64,000 nt of DNA from Gentiana macrophylla (Eukaryota; Streptophyta; Magnoliopsida; Gentianales; Gentianaceae): contig CM047813.1 in assembly GCA_026214975.1 (NCBI GenBank), positions 35,621,871 through 35,685,870 of the forward strand. The letters are read 5' to 3'. Made by a program: the position numbers and the translations under genes. The notes under the pieces were generated by a model, which worked only from the letters and a program-made list of their open reading frames with translations, was not told where the DNA came from and searched no databases. Below, one piece after another: positions 34,876 to 46,603 of this stretch (positions within the stretch are counted from its first letter, which is position 1; every line of letters starts with the position of its first letter).

Positions 34876-36039
34876 GGTACAATCATCCTTACATACTGGT
34901 TGTATAAAAACAATTTTTGAATCTGGAATCCTCACATAACATATAGCTCTAAGCCCTAAAGAAGAATAAAGTTACGCACATCTTCAATGCATGGTCGGAC
35001 TCTTGACTAGACCCATCAATTAAAGCATTGTGGAAAGGTTTTTCCGGGAAATTGGTAAATCGGGACAATGTGATATCTGATATTTTTTTTCAGGTCAAAT
35101 ATTTTCTGATATTATTATTCGAGTATCCCGTCTAAATTTGGACGATTTCATCCAAATACAGTCAAACCGTCCAAATTTGGATTCATTTTCGTCCCAATCC
35201 ATTCAGTGGCCAAATTTGGACGGAATCCGTCCAAAATTCGGACGCAACGTCCGAATTGTGACGAATTCTGTACAAATTTAGACGTTTCGCCCAAATTTGG
35301 ACGGAATTTGGACGTCTCGCCCAAATAATTTCTTCCGGTTCAGGAACGGTGCAGTTGGTATGCTCTTGAAAATCTAGCGAAATTGTTGCTGACATAATAG
35401 ATTGAGTAGTTTCTGAAATCAGTGATGCTGTAAGAACGTTGTGTGATTCCGTTCGTTGAAGGAGGCAATGCTGAAGCCGCCATTGAATTACACTGCTTGA
35501 TGTATGAGTGTGCAGAAGGTGGGAGTGAGATTGACACCGGGAGATGAATTCTATCTTATCTGCCGAGAAATTGAATGGAAATGCATGTCGAAAAGGAGAT
35601 CGTAATGAAGTTCATAAATCAATAATTGACTCCACAGCTTCACAGAGGTTTATCAAAGTGGGAGGAGACGAGAGAAGAGAGATGAATTCACAACTTGTCC
35701 CTTAGATATTTTCTAAGTTGAGTCCAAATTCCGTCCAAATTTGGGCGAAACGTAGACCCGTCCAAATGGTGGAACCGGACCGGACCGGAACCGGAACCCC
35801 CGGTTTTAAACAGTGCCGGTTTGACTAATCGGCGGTTTGACGAACTTGCGGTTTGACGAACCGTCGGTTTGTAAAACCGGCGGTTGCCGGTTCCGGTTTA
35901 CCCTGGTTTACTCCCGGTTCAGATCACGGTTCCGGCCACGGTTTTAAAATTTCATAAATTTTTTTCTTCTTTTCATTTTCACATAATACTTATTATTTTC
36001 ACTACAATAACAAATTATTATTTTTTTCACTATAATTAC

Positions 36040-36040
36040 T

Positions 36041-36112
<72 letters not shown>

Positions 36113-36723
36113 TTTTCTATTCGGTGTTAAAAATAATATTAATATTATGTTATTTTATTTATATGTAAATAATGTTATTTTAAAAAAAAATGTGTTATTT
36201 TTCAACGCGCTTATACTTGTAATTTTAGGTTTCCTACGTATTTTTATATGTAATCGTGTCGGATGCAATAACACATATAAAATCAAAGTTTAACGTAGTT
36301 CTTATTGTTTATTTTTTAGTTTTTTTATAGTTTGTTGTAAAAATTTTTATAGTAATTTTTATTAATTTTTTTTCAAAGTCTTTTATAGTTTTTGTTATAA
36401 ATTTTTTGAGTCGGTTTTAAGTATACGTTGATTATAAATGTTGTTTTATTAAATATTAGGTGAGATATATTGTGTTGTTTTTTTTACCTATAAATTGTGT
36501 TATTTTTTCAACGCTTGTACCGGTAATTCGGTTGCCTACGTATTTTTTATATGTAATCGTGTCGGAGCACAACACACATAAAAAAATCAAAGCAAACGTA
36601 GTTCTTATTGTTTATTTTTTAGTCTTTTATAGTTTGTTGTTTTTTAGTCTTTTATAGTCTGCTTATATGTTTTTATAGTATTTAAAGGTTTTTATTATGT
36701 TTGTTTAATTATAGTCTTTTATA

Positions 36724-36818
<95 letters not shown>
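36040..36818. repeat. (AT)n and (TG)n microsatellites and a 120-bp duplication in the hAT left third
   Basis: An AT run lies at about 36045-36106. A second AT run at 36726-36788 passes into TG at 36789-36818. A segment of about 120 bp around TATATGTAATCGTGTCGG occurs at about 36212-36330 and again at 36503-36625 with differences. Confidence 0.85.
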
Positions 36819-36821
<3 letters not shown>

Positions 36822-37521
36822 TGTTATAGTTTCATACAATTTTTAGGTTTGTATATGGTTTGTTTGGGTGTTTTTATAGTTTCTTATAGTTTTTTTTTAG
36901 TTTTGTGTAGTGTTGTTATGGTTTGTTATAGGTTTTTATTGTTTTTTATATTCTTTATAGTATTTTTTTAAATGTTTGTTTTATTGTAGTCTTTTATAGT
37001 ATTCTTATGTGTTTGTATAATTGTATTATATAGTTTCATATAAATTTTTTTTAGGTTTGTATATGGTTTTTTTTTTTATTTTATAGTTTTCTATACTTTT
37101 TTTTTAGTTTAAAGTAGTAGGTGTTTGTTAGTTATTTTTAATAAGTTTTTATAGTTTCTATTGGGGTTTTTTTATTATGGTTTTTTTAATAGTTTTCTAT
37201 AGATTGTTTTTAGTTTTTAGTAGTAGGTTTTTTATAGTTATTTTTAATAGGTTTTTGAAATCTTTTATAGTTGTTCGGTTATTATGTTTTTTTTTTTTTT
37301 TTAGTTTTCTATACTTTTTTTTAGTTTAAAGTAGTAGGTATTTTTTTTATTTTTAATAGGTTTTTATAGTTTCAATCGGGTTTTTTTAATGGTTTTTTTT
37401 AGTAGTTTTATATAGTCTTTTTTTAGTTTTTTATAGTTATTTTGAATAGGCTTTTTTTAATCTTTTATAGTTGTTCTATGAATTGTAACAAATATATAAG
37501 TAAAATATAAATTGCGTACCT

Positions 37522-40297
37522 TTAATCGATGTCGGTATTTCGAGCGCTTGTTCCTCCTGAAGTTTCAGTGTCACCGCCTTCGAACTGTGACTCCTCATCT
37601 TCTGACTCAATGTGTTGCACACTCTTCTCAGCTCGTACCCAATCTTGACAAAGCATTTGCTTCTCTAAAGTGGTGGGATGAAGCGAACATCTTTTATTGT
37701 TAAGCACATATCTTGTCATGCTGAAACATCGTTCAACAGTGACGGTCGAAACAGGGCAACTTAAAAACTCGACCGCCAACATTGCTAAAACTAGATATTC
37801 TTTAGCATGTCTCTTCTACCACTTCAATAAGTCGAACTCGAAATCATAGGTATCGATTTCACAGCCTTCAAATGTCGTGTTTAGAAATTTGGATATCTCT
37901 GTATGTTGATCGGATGACGATGTTGCTCCCTTCTGTCGTTTAGAATTCATTTTATCTAGAACTGAAGTCCCCGTACGATACCTATAGGGTTAGTAGAAGC
38001 ACTTGCGGATGGATTGGGAACCGCTTCGTTTCTCAATCCATACATACGCTCATATTCAACATACAAAGCGTTTAATAAATTTTCTAGTCTAAGTACTTTA
38101 ATCAGAAAATCTACCGGGGCACATTATGAGTAATGCAGATAAAGCATCATAGTAAGCACCTAACATGTTAGACAAACCTACTAATCTTATACGAGGTCGA
38201 GCATAGAAGAAATGAGATAAGTGTCGAGAAATATACAACATGTATTTATTCCATTTCTCCTTCATCGGCTCTAAACATTAAAATAATTACAGGTTTGTGT
38301 TCCATGGTTTCAAACTCGGCGCTTATTTCTATACAAGCAAGCAAGACTAAATGTCTTTGTGGGTTGATAACATTTTGAAAACAATATCAGAAATTTCGTG
38401 AGCGTCCTGTCCAAATTTAGGCTCGGGGCAAAAAAAAAAAAAAATTAGGCCCTCGCCTTCAAAAAAATAGTAACCAAAATATATATAAAAAAAAAACAAA
38501 AAAGCATGTGTGATAGTCATGGGTTTGGTAGGAAAAAAAACCTACTTATTTGGCTCCTGGTCCTAGTTTAAAAAGACAAAAATTATTATAGCTTGCAAGA
38601 TTCAAAACCAAGTCTAATGTCTAGTATACTTGAGGGCTAACCATTAAGGTAATACATTCATTATTCATATAAATACTGTATATATATAATATTAGGTCAA
38701 AATTTCAGTGGGGCCCTTTAAATTCATTGATTTTAGGGCTCAAGGCCATGGCCCTTGACTCCCCTCTACAGGGGCACCCTCGTAAATTTTTATCCATCGC
38801 TTTCTTGCATGAAGTCCAAATAGAGGGATACAAACGATATTCGCTCAGACAGTGTTCATTTAAAAATTCACAAAAGGTATTTTTAATTTTGTTTGTTTTT
38901 TTCCAAAGATCATGAGTCGTGTTCCACCCATGCAGACATCATCTTGCAGCGATTTGTGAGCGATGACCTTTCTCTTTAAGAAATTTATACCACTTATTAA
39001 CCAGACTATTTCTACCTAACACATGTTGTCTCAGTTTTTATCGCATTAATATTATGGTCAAAAAATTTTAGACCATCCTTTACACATAAATTAAAAATAT
39101 GGCATAAACATCTAACATGAAAAAATTGACAGTTACAAAGAGGTTCACAATATCGGGATAAGTTGGGAATAGAAGCAGTGTTGTTTGAAGCATTGTCAAA
39201 CGCAATAGAAAAAACGTTACCTTTTAAATCGTATTCCTCAAAAATATCAACTAATAAAGATGCAATGTTAGAAGCACTTTATGAGTGTCGTTAAATGAGT
39301 GTTGTCAATCCAAGTGACCAAACACACGCCCAAATAAAAATTGTTCGTCCTCTTATCCTCCCAAATATCGGCACACACATATTCGAATTTATTTTTCTTC
39401 AAACTTTCTATAATAATATTTTGTCGTTTAATAAATTTATTTTTGAAATCCCTAGTAACCGTTGCCACGAGGATACGAGTAAAAGCCGGTCCGCAGCCTC
39501 CCTTTGTACGTAGCTTTCAAAATAGGATTCTCGGAAAAGCTAAAAGGAAGACCCATCCCAAAGAATAAGATCCGTGGTTAGACCTCTACAGCTTATCACA
39601 ATCAGAAATAAATAGTGGATTAGTGTTACCTCCGCCGGAGCTCGGCATGTTTAATTTGGGCTTGAGACGCCACTGCCTTCCAATTTTTCCAGGTGTTTTG
39701 TTAAAATGTGACTCCGCATCGTTCCGTAACCACCGACGTGTTTAAATTGGTATTTTTGGCCACAGAAATTGCACACCCCGAAGAAATACTTTCCAAGTTT
39801 AGCTAATGCTATTTCATCAGTCCGAGCAACCTTTGTGAAAAATTCCGTAAAAATTCTTGATTTTAACCTTTTTTCTTGTGCTTTGGATCGGGTACTTTCA
39901 CCACCTTCTAAATCGACTGACTCGGGAGTAGGAGTAGGATCAGCACTAGAACTAGCACCACGCCGACTCCCACCACGTCCTTGTCCACGAAGGGAAGCAT
40001 TCGGAAATACATCATGATCATCATCAACGTCGTCTTCATCATTATCTTCACCTTCGTTAAGGTTGATGTTAAAATTTCCGGGTTGAGACATTATATCGTC
40101 GTAATGACTATCAAAATCATCTTGATCGTAACCTGAAGGTGTGTCGAACTGAGGAATCGAAATGTGATTACCGGTGACAGGGTCTGTATAATATTGGGGT
40201 CTATGCCACCAGCAAGATCATCCGATTCCGGCACAACCGTGTCATCACGGAAAGTAACATTTCGATTGCCTTGTGTTGATGCACCTCTTCTTGACAT
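37522..40297 (-). pseudogene. hAT transposase, decayed
   Basis: From ATG 40297 (MSRRGASTQGNRNV) the minus strand gives: an acidic N-terminus; a BED-type zinc finger (CNFCGQKYxFxxxGGYGTMRSHILTKH near 39770-39680); a CADIWEDKRTNNFYLGV stretch near 39390 holding the first catalytic Asp; and FDNASNN near 39215 with the second. FHVRCLCHIFNLCVKDGL (about 39135-39080) follows, and a C-terminal dimerisation domain (LAVEFLSCPVSTVTVERCFS, about 37775) closes the order. Stops and frame changes separate every block, and a 370-bp insertion sits near 38410-38776. All hallmarks are in order, so it is an autonomous-type element now dead. Confidence 0.92.
38410..38776. mobile_element. Probable small insertion inside the hAT transposase gene
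   Basis: Transposase-like codons stop at about 38400 and resume at about 38790. The intervening 370 bp is A-rich and has GGGCTCAAGGCCATGGCCC-type sequence at its right end. No clean terminal repeat or duplication was found, so the element type is unknown. Confidence 0.45.
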
Positions 40298-41414
40298 TGA
40301 AAATAATCAAAATTATAAATAACGGTTATCAAAAAAAATTAAGTAAAGTAAATTTGATTTAAATCTAAATTACATATAATGGTTATAAATATTTTTTAAT
40401 TTAACTAACCAATTTTACTTATAACTAAAACCGAATTAAAATAACGATTAAATCAAAACAACTTCAAATTTCGGTCTAGTAAAGTAAATTTGATTATAAA
40501 ATTGAATTTTTTTTACACTTGTAAAAAAATTAGTTGAATAAAATACAAAACCAAATTTACTTATAACTAAAACCGTATTGAAGTAACGATTAAATCAAAA
40601 CAACTTCAAAAATCGGTATCGTAAAGTAAATTTGATTGTTGTTTTTAACAATTAAACAAACTTTATAATCAAATAATTGAGTAGAAGATGTAAAAATTGA
40701 GTAGAAGATTTAAGAATTGAGATGTAGAGATTGGTGTAGGAACTTTTGAATGAAATGGGTGGTATTTATAGAAAATTTTTGTAGGAGTTTGGAAAAAAAA
40801 AAAAAAGCCGTTGCCAGAAAATAGCCATGGGGCTGGTTCCGGTTCCGGTTTCAACAGATCCGGTTCAAACCGGCGGTTCCGGTTCCGGTTTCGGTTCCAA
40901 ATATATCAAACCGTGCACAAACCGGCAAACCGGCGGTTGACCAAACCGCCGGTTCCGGTTCCAACCGCCGGTTCCGGTTTCAAGTGGCCAGGTCTAGCGA
41001 AACGTCCAAATTTGGACAGAATTCGTCACAATTCGGACATTGCGTCTGAATTTTGGACGGATTCCATCTAAATTTGGTCAGTGAATGGATTGGGACGAAA
41101 ATGAATCCAAATTTGGACGGTTTGACAGTATTTGGACGAAATTGTCCAAATCTGGACGGGAACTGAAAAAAATGTCGAAAAATGTTTAAAAAAAAAAACG
41201 CCGACGTTACGATGGCGCGATTTACCAATTTCCCGGTTTTTCCATTGTTTGAATCTCCGTTTTTGTAAGTATCAGTTTTAGGGGACTCTTAAATGTGATG
41301 AGTGTACCAAAATTGGGGAAGATCGGCTTCATTCCCGTAAGGGCCGATGCAGAAGTTTTCATCTATTTGACCCTTTTGAATCACCACACCCATCTGGTGG
41401 CTGTTCCGCAACCA

Positions 41415-41665
41415 CAGGGGCGGCTGTAGGAATTTTGAAACATGGGTCGGAGATCGAGAACAACACATCGTATTTTAAGTTTATAAGCATTAATTTTAAA
41501 AATCCAGATAGTATTATGGGTTAAGTGTCAATTTTGAAAAAAATTAACGGATCAGTTAATATATATTAGTGTATAAAATTTTTAAATAATGTAAAAAATA
41601 CATAGAATTTTTTGTTTTTGATTGGGGTCAGCTGCCCCATATGGGCCAAGGTGGAGCCGCCCCTG
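41415..41665. mobile_element. hAT-type MITE (251 bp) with 8-bp TSD
   Basis: Ends are CAGGGGCGGCT and its inverse AGCCGCCCCTG. An 8-bp duplication CGCAACCA lies at 41407-41414 and 41666-41673. The inside is AT-rich and non-coding. It is a classic hAT MITE. Confidence 0.93.
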
Positions 41666-42249
41666 CGCAACCATGACAGATGTGCTGAATAGTGGCACAA
41701 TATCAACAAGATCTCGCCGGATATATTCAAGACAAAGCACACGCCATTGATCTTGTAACTTTTATAAACACAGGCACCAATGTCTTGTTGCTTATGTTAG
41801 TGGCCCCTGTGATTAATAGCCAAAAAAAGACATGTGCCACCGCAAAAGAGCAGAAGCCGTCTAAAACAATGACACGTGGTGGTGGCTTGTCGATGGAAGA
41901 AACTTTAACATGCTTGCAAAGAACACATCACTAAGAAACTTATACTATTATGGTATATGTTTGTTACGCAGAAATTGAATGAAATAAAATAAAATAATAA
42001 GAATGGAATGTAATAAAATAAATGTATCATTACTGCATTTGAAATGTGAAAGAATGGAATGAAACAAATTACATAAAATGTGACACATTGAGTGTGAAAG
42101 AATGGAATAAAACAAATTATATAAAATATGATACATTGAGTTATGAGTAGGGCAGTGGATTAAGGTGGGGTGGGGTAGGGTATCTATGTGATCCGTAAAC
42201 GAATCAGATTCAATTTTGCCCAATGAACGATTAAAAGTATCAATAAGAA

Positions 42250-42720
42250 TGACCGCATCGCGACCCTTAGCTAACACATAGCTAAATTTTTTGGTATAAC
42301 TTCAACTCTTAGATAGCCCGTATCTAAGAACTTTGGTAAATGAACGCCACAATGTATGCTTAGAACCTTTATAAGTTCAGATTCAAATATTCCGAAAGAA
42401 TACTCACAAAAAAACTTGAAAGCTTTACAATATTTCACTAAATAAAATGTGTTGTATTGCCTCATAAAAATGACTGCAAATGTCTTTATATAGGCTACAT
42501 ACTCTAATTAAGAAAATAACATAACTAAGCAATGTGGGAAAAATAACCTATTAAAATATGACCTAGGCGTTACATGGGCTTACTTGACTCTACTAGACCC
42601 AACATTGGTTTTATTGACTTAAAAAAAAGACTTAAACCTAAAATAACAAATAAAATAAATAAATAAATACAAGACTCCAAATAAATTTAATCATTCTTTT
42701 ATTCAATGGGAATCACATCA
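42250..42720 (-). mobile_element. Probable 3' LTR of a minus-strand retroelement remnant
   Basis: On the minus strand a polyprotein-like frame ends at 42718, near a purine tract (GGAGCCCGGGGAGAA). The following sequence starts TGATGTGATTCCC and holds a TATA-like CTATATAAAG at about 42484-42493. The far end is uncertain. Confidence 0.4.
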
Positions 42721-43958
42721 TTCTCCCCGGGCTCCGAAAGGATTTGTCCTCGAATCAAAATGATGTCTTAAAACTGACCAATCCGAACATGTACGGAGAA
42801 CCACATAAATCAATGAGGAGACGCCTGGATCAAATACAAGGCGTGAATATGGCTTCAAATCACGAGAACATCGAGTTGATGACGCATACATCACCAATGA
42901 GTAGTAATGTTGTGAGTGCTGAATACAAATAATGTTTTCTAGAGCATCAATATCATAGGGATTAGAATCTAGAACAAAAGCACAATACACAGCAAAAGGA
43001 TCAATGAAATTGTGCTCTTGTTTTCCAGCATTGTCTACCGGGACAAGAACATCCATAACCAATATAGGGGTTGGGTTGGGTACATCAGATATCCCAGTTT
43101 TCTTCTTTTCATGTACCTGCAAAGAAGACAAAATAGATTTCGAACAAGTGGTCGGTAAAGTAGGACCAACTTCCTCATTTGCCTCGATTTTCTCCACCAC
43201 GAATGTGATATCCTTATTCTTCTGCTCAACATCACACTCCTTTTCATCCTTTATCTCCACCACATTTTCACTCTCGCTGCTTTTCAATTTTTGCTTAATA
43301 TTTTTTGCTTCCATCAATTTCACATCATGAATCGCACTCGTATCTATTTCCATGGCCTTATAATCCTCAATTTGAAAATCACATTGTTGTATAGGGGTAG
43401 GGATTCAAATACATGCTTCTTGCCTCCATCATAAAAAGAATAGTGAGTCTGGGACGTATTATGATGTACCTCGTACAAATATAGCCATGAATTCCCTTAT
43501 ATGAAGTGTTCATCTTTCATTGGCAACGTCTTTATAACTTTCAATGAAAATTGGAATCCATGCATGTCGTGTAACTTGAACTCGATGGCATCCCTCAACA
43601 ATGTAGTAGGATGATGATGTTTTTCCGTCCTCAAGTTCAACACATTAACCACATATTGACTAATTAAAGTTCTCTTCATCATGATCAATGCACAACTCAT
43701 ATTCATTTTTTTCGAATAAAGCATGATGTATGAAATAAGTTGTTACCTTTACCACCACGTATTGACTGGTCAATATTGGGAACATTTCTTCCCCTTAACA
43801 CGTTTTAGCAACATAGCCACCATCTCTTCCTTCCTAGTGGCATCACGTCGATTCATTACTTCAATTTTTCTACCAATCACAACAGCTTGTTCTTCCGCCA
43901 ATAACCGAATACGAGCATCAATAGAATTCTCATCTCTTTGCGCGTGCTCTTTCGACAT
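42718..43958 (-). pseudogene. Retroelement-associated ORF remnants
   Basis: Minus-strand frames at 43958-43770 (Met start, charged, helical), 43724-43497 and 43353-42718 (211 codons) lie in tandem. The last ends FDSRTNPFGARGE, just before a purine tract, in the manner of the C-terminus of LTR-retrotransposon polyproteins. No protease, RT or integrase motif is present, so this may be a large non-autonomous derivative. The family is not identified. Confidence 0.4.
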
Positions 43959-44159
43959 GATTGAATTTCAGCAAAATATATATATCCTCACAATCACTCG
44001 TGTTTACACTCCCCCCCATGTAGAGTTCAAACCAAAAAAAATCAAAATACGAGCACCCGAAGCAATCAAAGACAAAGATCCTAAACGAAAAACTAAGATG
44101 TTGGTGGGGTTGAATGGGTATGGAAGTGAGATAAGGTTGGAGGGTGTGAAAAGATAAAC

Positions 44160-44695
44160 AAGAATAACATCAGGTATGATATGGTTCATAAGGTAGGATA
44201 AGGTGGAAGGGGTGGGGTGGGTGAGGTAGCCCTACCCCACCACCCATTTTACCCTACCACACCACTCTACCCATCAATAATTCCTTACATATCATTCGTC
44301 TTACCAAACATCCCACCGCACCCTACCTTGTTACCCACCCTACCCTACCTTAGTACCCCAACCTACTCTACCACCCACCTACCTCACCCTACCCTACACC
44401 ACCTTACCTTACCCTTTACCCTACCTTACATACCTTACTCTACCTAAACTACACCACCTCACCCCACATTATCCACCACCCTCACCCCTACCCTATCCTA
44501 CCCATCCTACCCTACCCACCACCCAACCTTACCCACCACCCCATTCTACCATACCCTATCTCACCTTATCCTACTATTCGCATCCTACCTACCTACCTTA
44601 CCTCACCACCTACTCTACTCCACCATCACCCACCCTCATCTATCCCAACCTACCTACCCTACCCTACCACCCACCCACTCTTACCTTATCACCCA
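44160..44695. repeat. GGGTA/TACCC-type minisatellite with a strand switch
   Basis: About 70 bp of G-rich sequence (44160-44228) change at GAGGTAGCCC to about 460 bp of C-rich sequence built from TACCC, CACCC and ACCTACC variants. A short G-rich piece of the same kind lies at 42140-42182. The TACCC units are not the plant telomere repeat CCCTAAA. Confidence 0.85.
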
Positions 44696-44874
44696 CGTGT
44701 TTTTGTCGATTTTCATTTTATTCCATCGTATTCTATCCATTTTTCGAAGGAATGAAAATGAACCTTTTTCATTCCGGAATAAAATTTCATTACATTCTAT
44801 TACTTTATAATCATACACAAACTTTGGAATGAAATGAAAAACAATTTCATTCTCACCTAACAAACATGCCATTA

Positions 44875-45964
44875 GGGAACAAATAATGGAAAGCAAAACG
44901 ATATGAAGATCAAAATCAATAGCCCGCCGCAATCGGAAACGGCCGGCAAGAACTAAAACCCTAATAACCACCGCTTGCTTCATGCCTTGTATTTTAAGTT
45001 AAGGTATATTTAGATTTTTCTTTTTGTCTTAAATCTCGTGATCCGTCTTAACTGGTCCGAATAATTTAGAAATTTCCCATCAAATTAAATGCAGAGAATC
45101 CCGACTTTACTTCTTTCGGTAGTAGCGCATGATATATTTTCTTTTTTGTTGTTCACCAATGGCTTTCTAGATTCTTGAAAGTGCTTTTTTTGTTATGTCT
45201 TTTAGAATATCATTAAAGGTTTAATTTCGTTTTTTTAATCCTACACTTTTTTGACAAGTAATCTTACACTTAATTCATTCTCAATCTAATAAATTTTTAT
45301 ATTATAAGATTATTATTGGAGCAATTGAATTCTATTAATATTATTCTTTGTGTTAATTTATTTAAAATTCAAGACATACAGAAATAATAAAATAAAAACA
45401 ATAGACTTATATTGTCAGATAATTATTGAAGCAGTGGAATTCAATTAAAACAATTATTTCTGTTTTTTTTTTTTGTAAACCCACGACTCAGAGAAATAAT
45501 AAACTAAAATAAAATACAAACAATAGGCCAATGATTGGTATGGAAAATGGTTATGGTACGATTTGGTGCACAGCTCATCCCCCGTCCATGAAGTTGTATG
45601 GTGTAGTTTTGTGTGGATAAAATATGAAGTACGGATAATGTTTTAATCCAAGCAGACTCTCGACAAATCTTGAATTATTTGTCTAGGATAAGGTCGTAAA
45701 GGACGGATTTACATCTTATTTATGAAAAAAGGACAAGAAAGAATGCGACTGGTTGTGAAGAATGAAAGTAATATATATCCAAAAATACCTTTCTAAAAAG
45801 ATTCAACAAATAAAATGTAAACGCAATGCATTCACATTTCACACAAAAGCCGGTGAGGTTAAAATTAGTGAGAGAGAAAATGAGAATACTCTAGGGTTTC
45901 TTCCCTTTTCACGAGTTTGAGGCGGCGGCATAGGAGGCGGCGGACGTGGTGGAAGCGATGAGTC
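44875..45964. other. Non-coding AT-rich stretch
   Basis: No gene is recognised. The last part (about 45880-45960) includes CTCTAGGGTTTC and Gly-codon-like GGCGGCGGC runs that probably belong to the decayed cold-shock gene's 5' end. Confidence 0.4.
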
Positions 45965-46250
45965 AAGTGGTTCAATGACCGTAAAGGCTATGGTTTCATC
46001 ACTCCCGATGATGGCGGTGAGGGTCTCTTTGTCCACCACTCCGGCATCAAGGACTCTTCTGGCTACAAAAGCCTCGGAGAGGGCGAGTCTGTCGAGTTTG
46101 AGGTGGAGTACGGCGGTGATGGCCGTGCTAAGGCTGTGAACGTAACTGGACCTAATGGAGGACTGTTGAAGGTGGAGGCAGCGGAGGAGGCGGCGGTGGA
46201 TATGGAGGAGGCGGCGGTGAATCGGTGGGGACAGTTATTGAGGCGGCGGC
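45965..46250 (+). pseudogene. Cold-shock-domain glycine-rich protein remnant
   Basis: From 45965 the plus strand encodes [18 protein letters not shown] and then [20 protein letters not shown], followed by [20 protein letters not shown]. This is an almost complete cold-shock domain with both nucleic-acid-binding motifs (KGYGF and LFVHH). A TGA lies immediately upstream and the start Met is missing. After the domain the frame is shifted by one, so the Gly-rich GGYGGGG tail typical of plant cold-shock proteins reads in the next frame (about 46168-46215). The CCHC knuckles that normally follow are absent. It is a broken copy of an RNA-chaperone gene. Confidence 0.85.
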
Positions 46251-46253
46251 ATT

Positions 46254-46266
46254 TTTGGTGTATTAC

Positions 46267-46305
<39 letters not shown>

Positions 46306-46328
46306 CATGTTTGGTGTATTACTATTTT
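46254..46328 (-). mobile_element. Minimal retroposed tail: poly(A) with 19-bp direct repeats
   Basis: The sequence TTTGGTGTATTACTATTTT occurs at 46254-46272 and 46310-46328. Between the copies lie only 30 further T residues plus ATACATG. On the minus strand this reads as a 7-bp body and a poly(A) tail between target-site duplications, as expected for an extremely 5'-truncated LINE-mobilised insertion. Replication slippage alone would not duplicate the 19-mer. Confidence 0.7.
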
Positions 46329-46603
46329 GATTGAATGTGGAATTACACGATCTGTGATAACCATGGTGCTGAGGCAACATCTGTGATTCAAGTGGAATCT
46401 CAAGCAGCAGTCATGAAAGTGGTTGCATTTCAATGCATTTTTGCAATTTTTTTTAGGTTTTGCTGCATTTCGGTTTTGATCAATTGTTGTTGTATGAATC
46501 CTACTGTCTTTATTTTTGTTCTTGAAGAATTGTTGTTGAAGAATTATCAATTATTTGTTTTGAGGAATTATCAATGCATTTTTGTAATGTTACTACATTT
46601 TGT

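Larger units (their letters stand above)
35753..40996 (-). mobile_element. hAT transposon with 8-bp TSD
   Basis: An 8-bp duplication GCGAAACG flanks it at 35745-35752 and 40997-41004. The ends are TAGACC and GGTCTA, the usual hAT TA-ended short inverted repeats. Just inside both ends are arrays of CCGGTT/AACCGG (35768-35945 and 40823-40985), likely subterminal transposase-binding repeats. The transposase gene reads on the minus strand (about 40297 to 37522). The left third is T-rich and non-coding. Length is 5244 bp. Confidence 0.93.
35046..41234. mobile_element. Mutator-type element with 9-bp TSD, carrying a hAT insertion
   Basis: A 9-bp duplication GGTTTTTCC flanks the element at 35037-35045 and 41235-41243. 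Terminal inverted repeats start GGGAAATTGGTAAATCG and extend about 250 bp inward (35046-35300 and 40997-41234). They are built from repeats of a GTCCAAATTTGGAC palindrome. Taking out the hAT element and one of its duplications leaves about 940 bp with no transposase. It is therefore a non-autonomous MULE, and its middle sequence (35340-35740) is not recognised. Confidence 0.9.
41951..44874. repeat. Candidate large element with GAATGGAATG-rich inverted ends
   Basis: The left end (GGTATATGTTTGTTAC, then GAATGGAATG repeats with a 47-bp tandem duplication at about 42046-42140) resembles the complement of the right end (GGCATGTTTGTTAGGTGAGA, then AATGAAA repeats, 44700-44874). Between them lie a G-rich minisatellite, a retroelement remnant and a C-rich minisatellite. 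No clean duplication flanks it. Confidence 0.4.

Noticed and set aside
44229..44690. Possible interstitial telomere repeat
   Set aside because: Units are TACCC/CACCC variants, not CCCTAAA, and their order is irregular.
46063..46550. Minus-strand frames with long Lys runs
   Set aside because: They read through the 34-T tract and antisense of the cold-shock remnant; the Lys runs are an artefact of poly(T).
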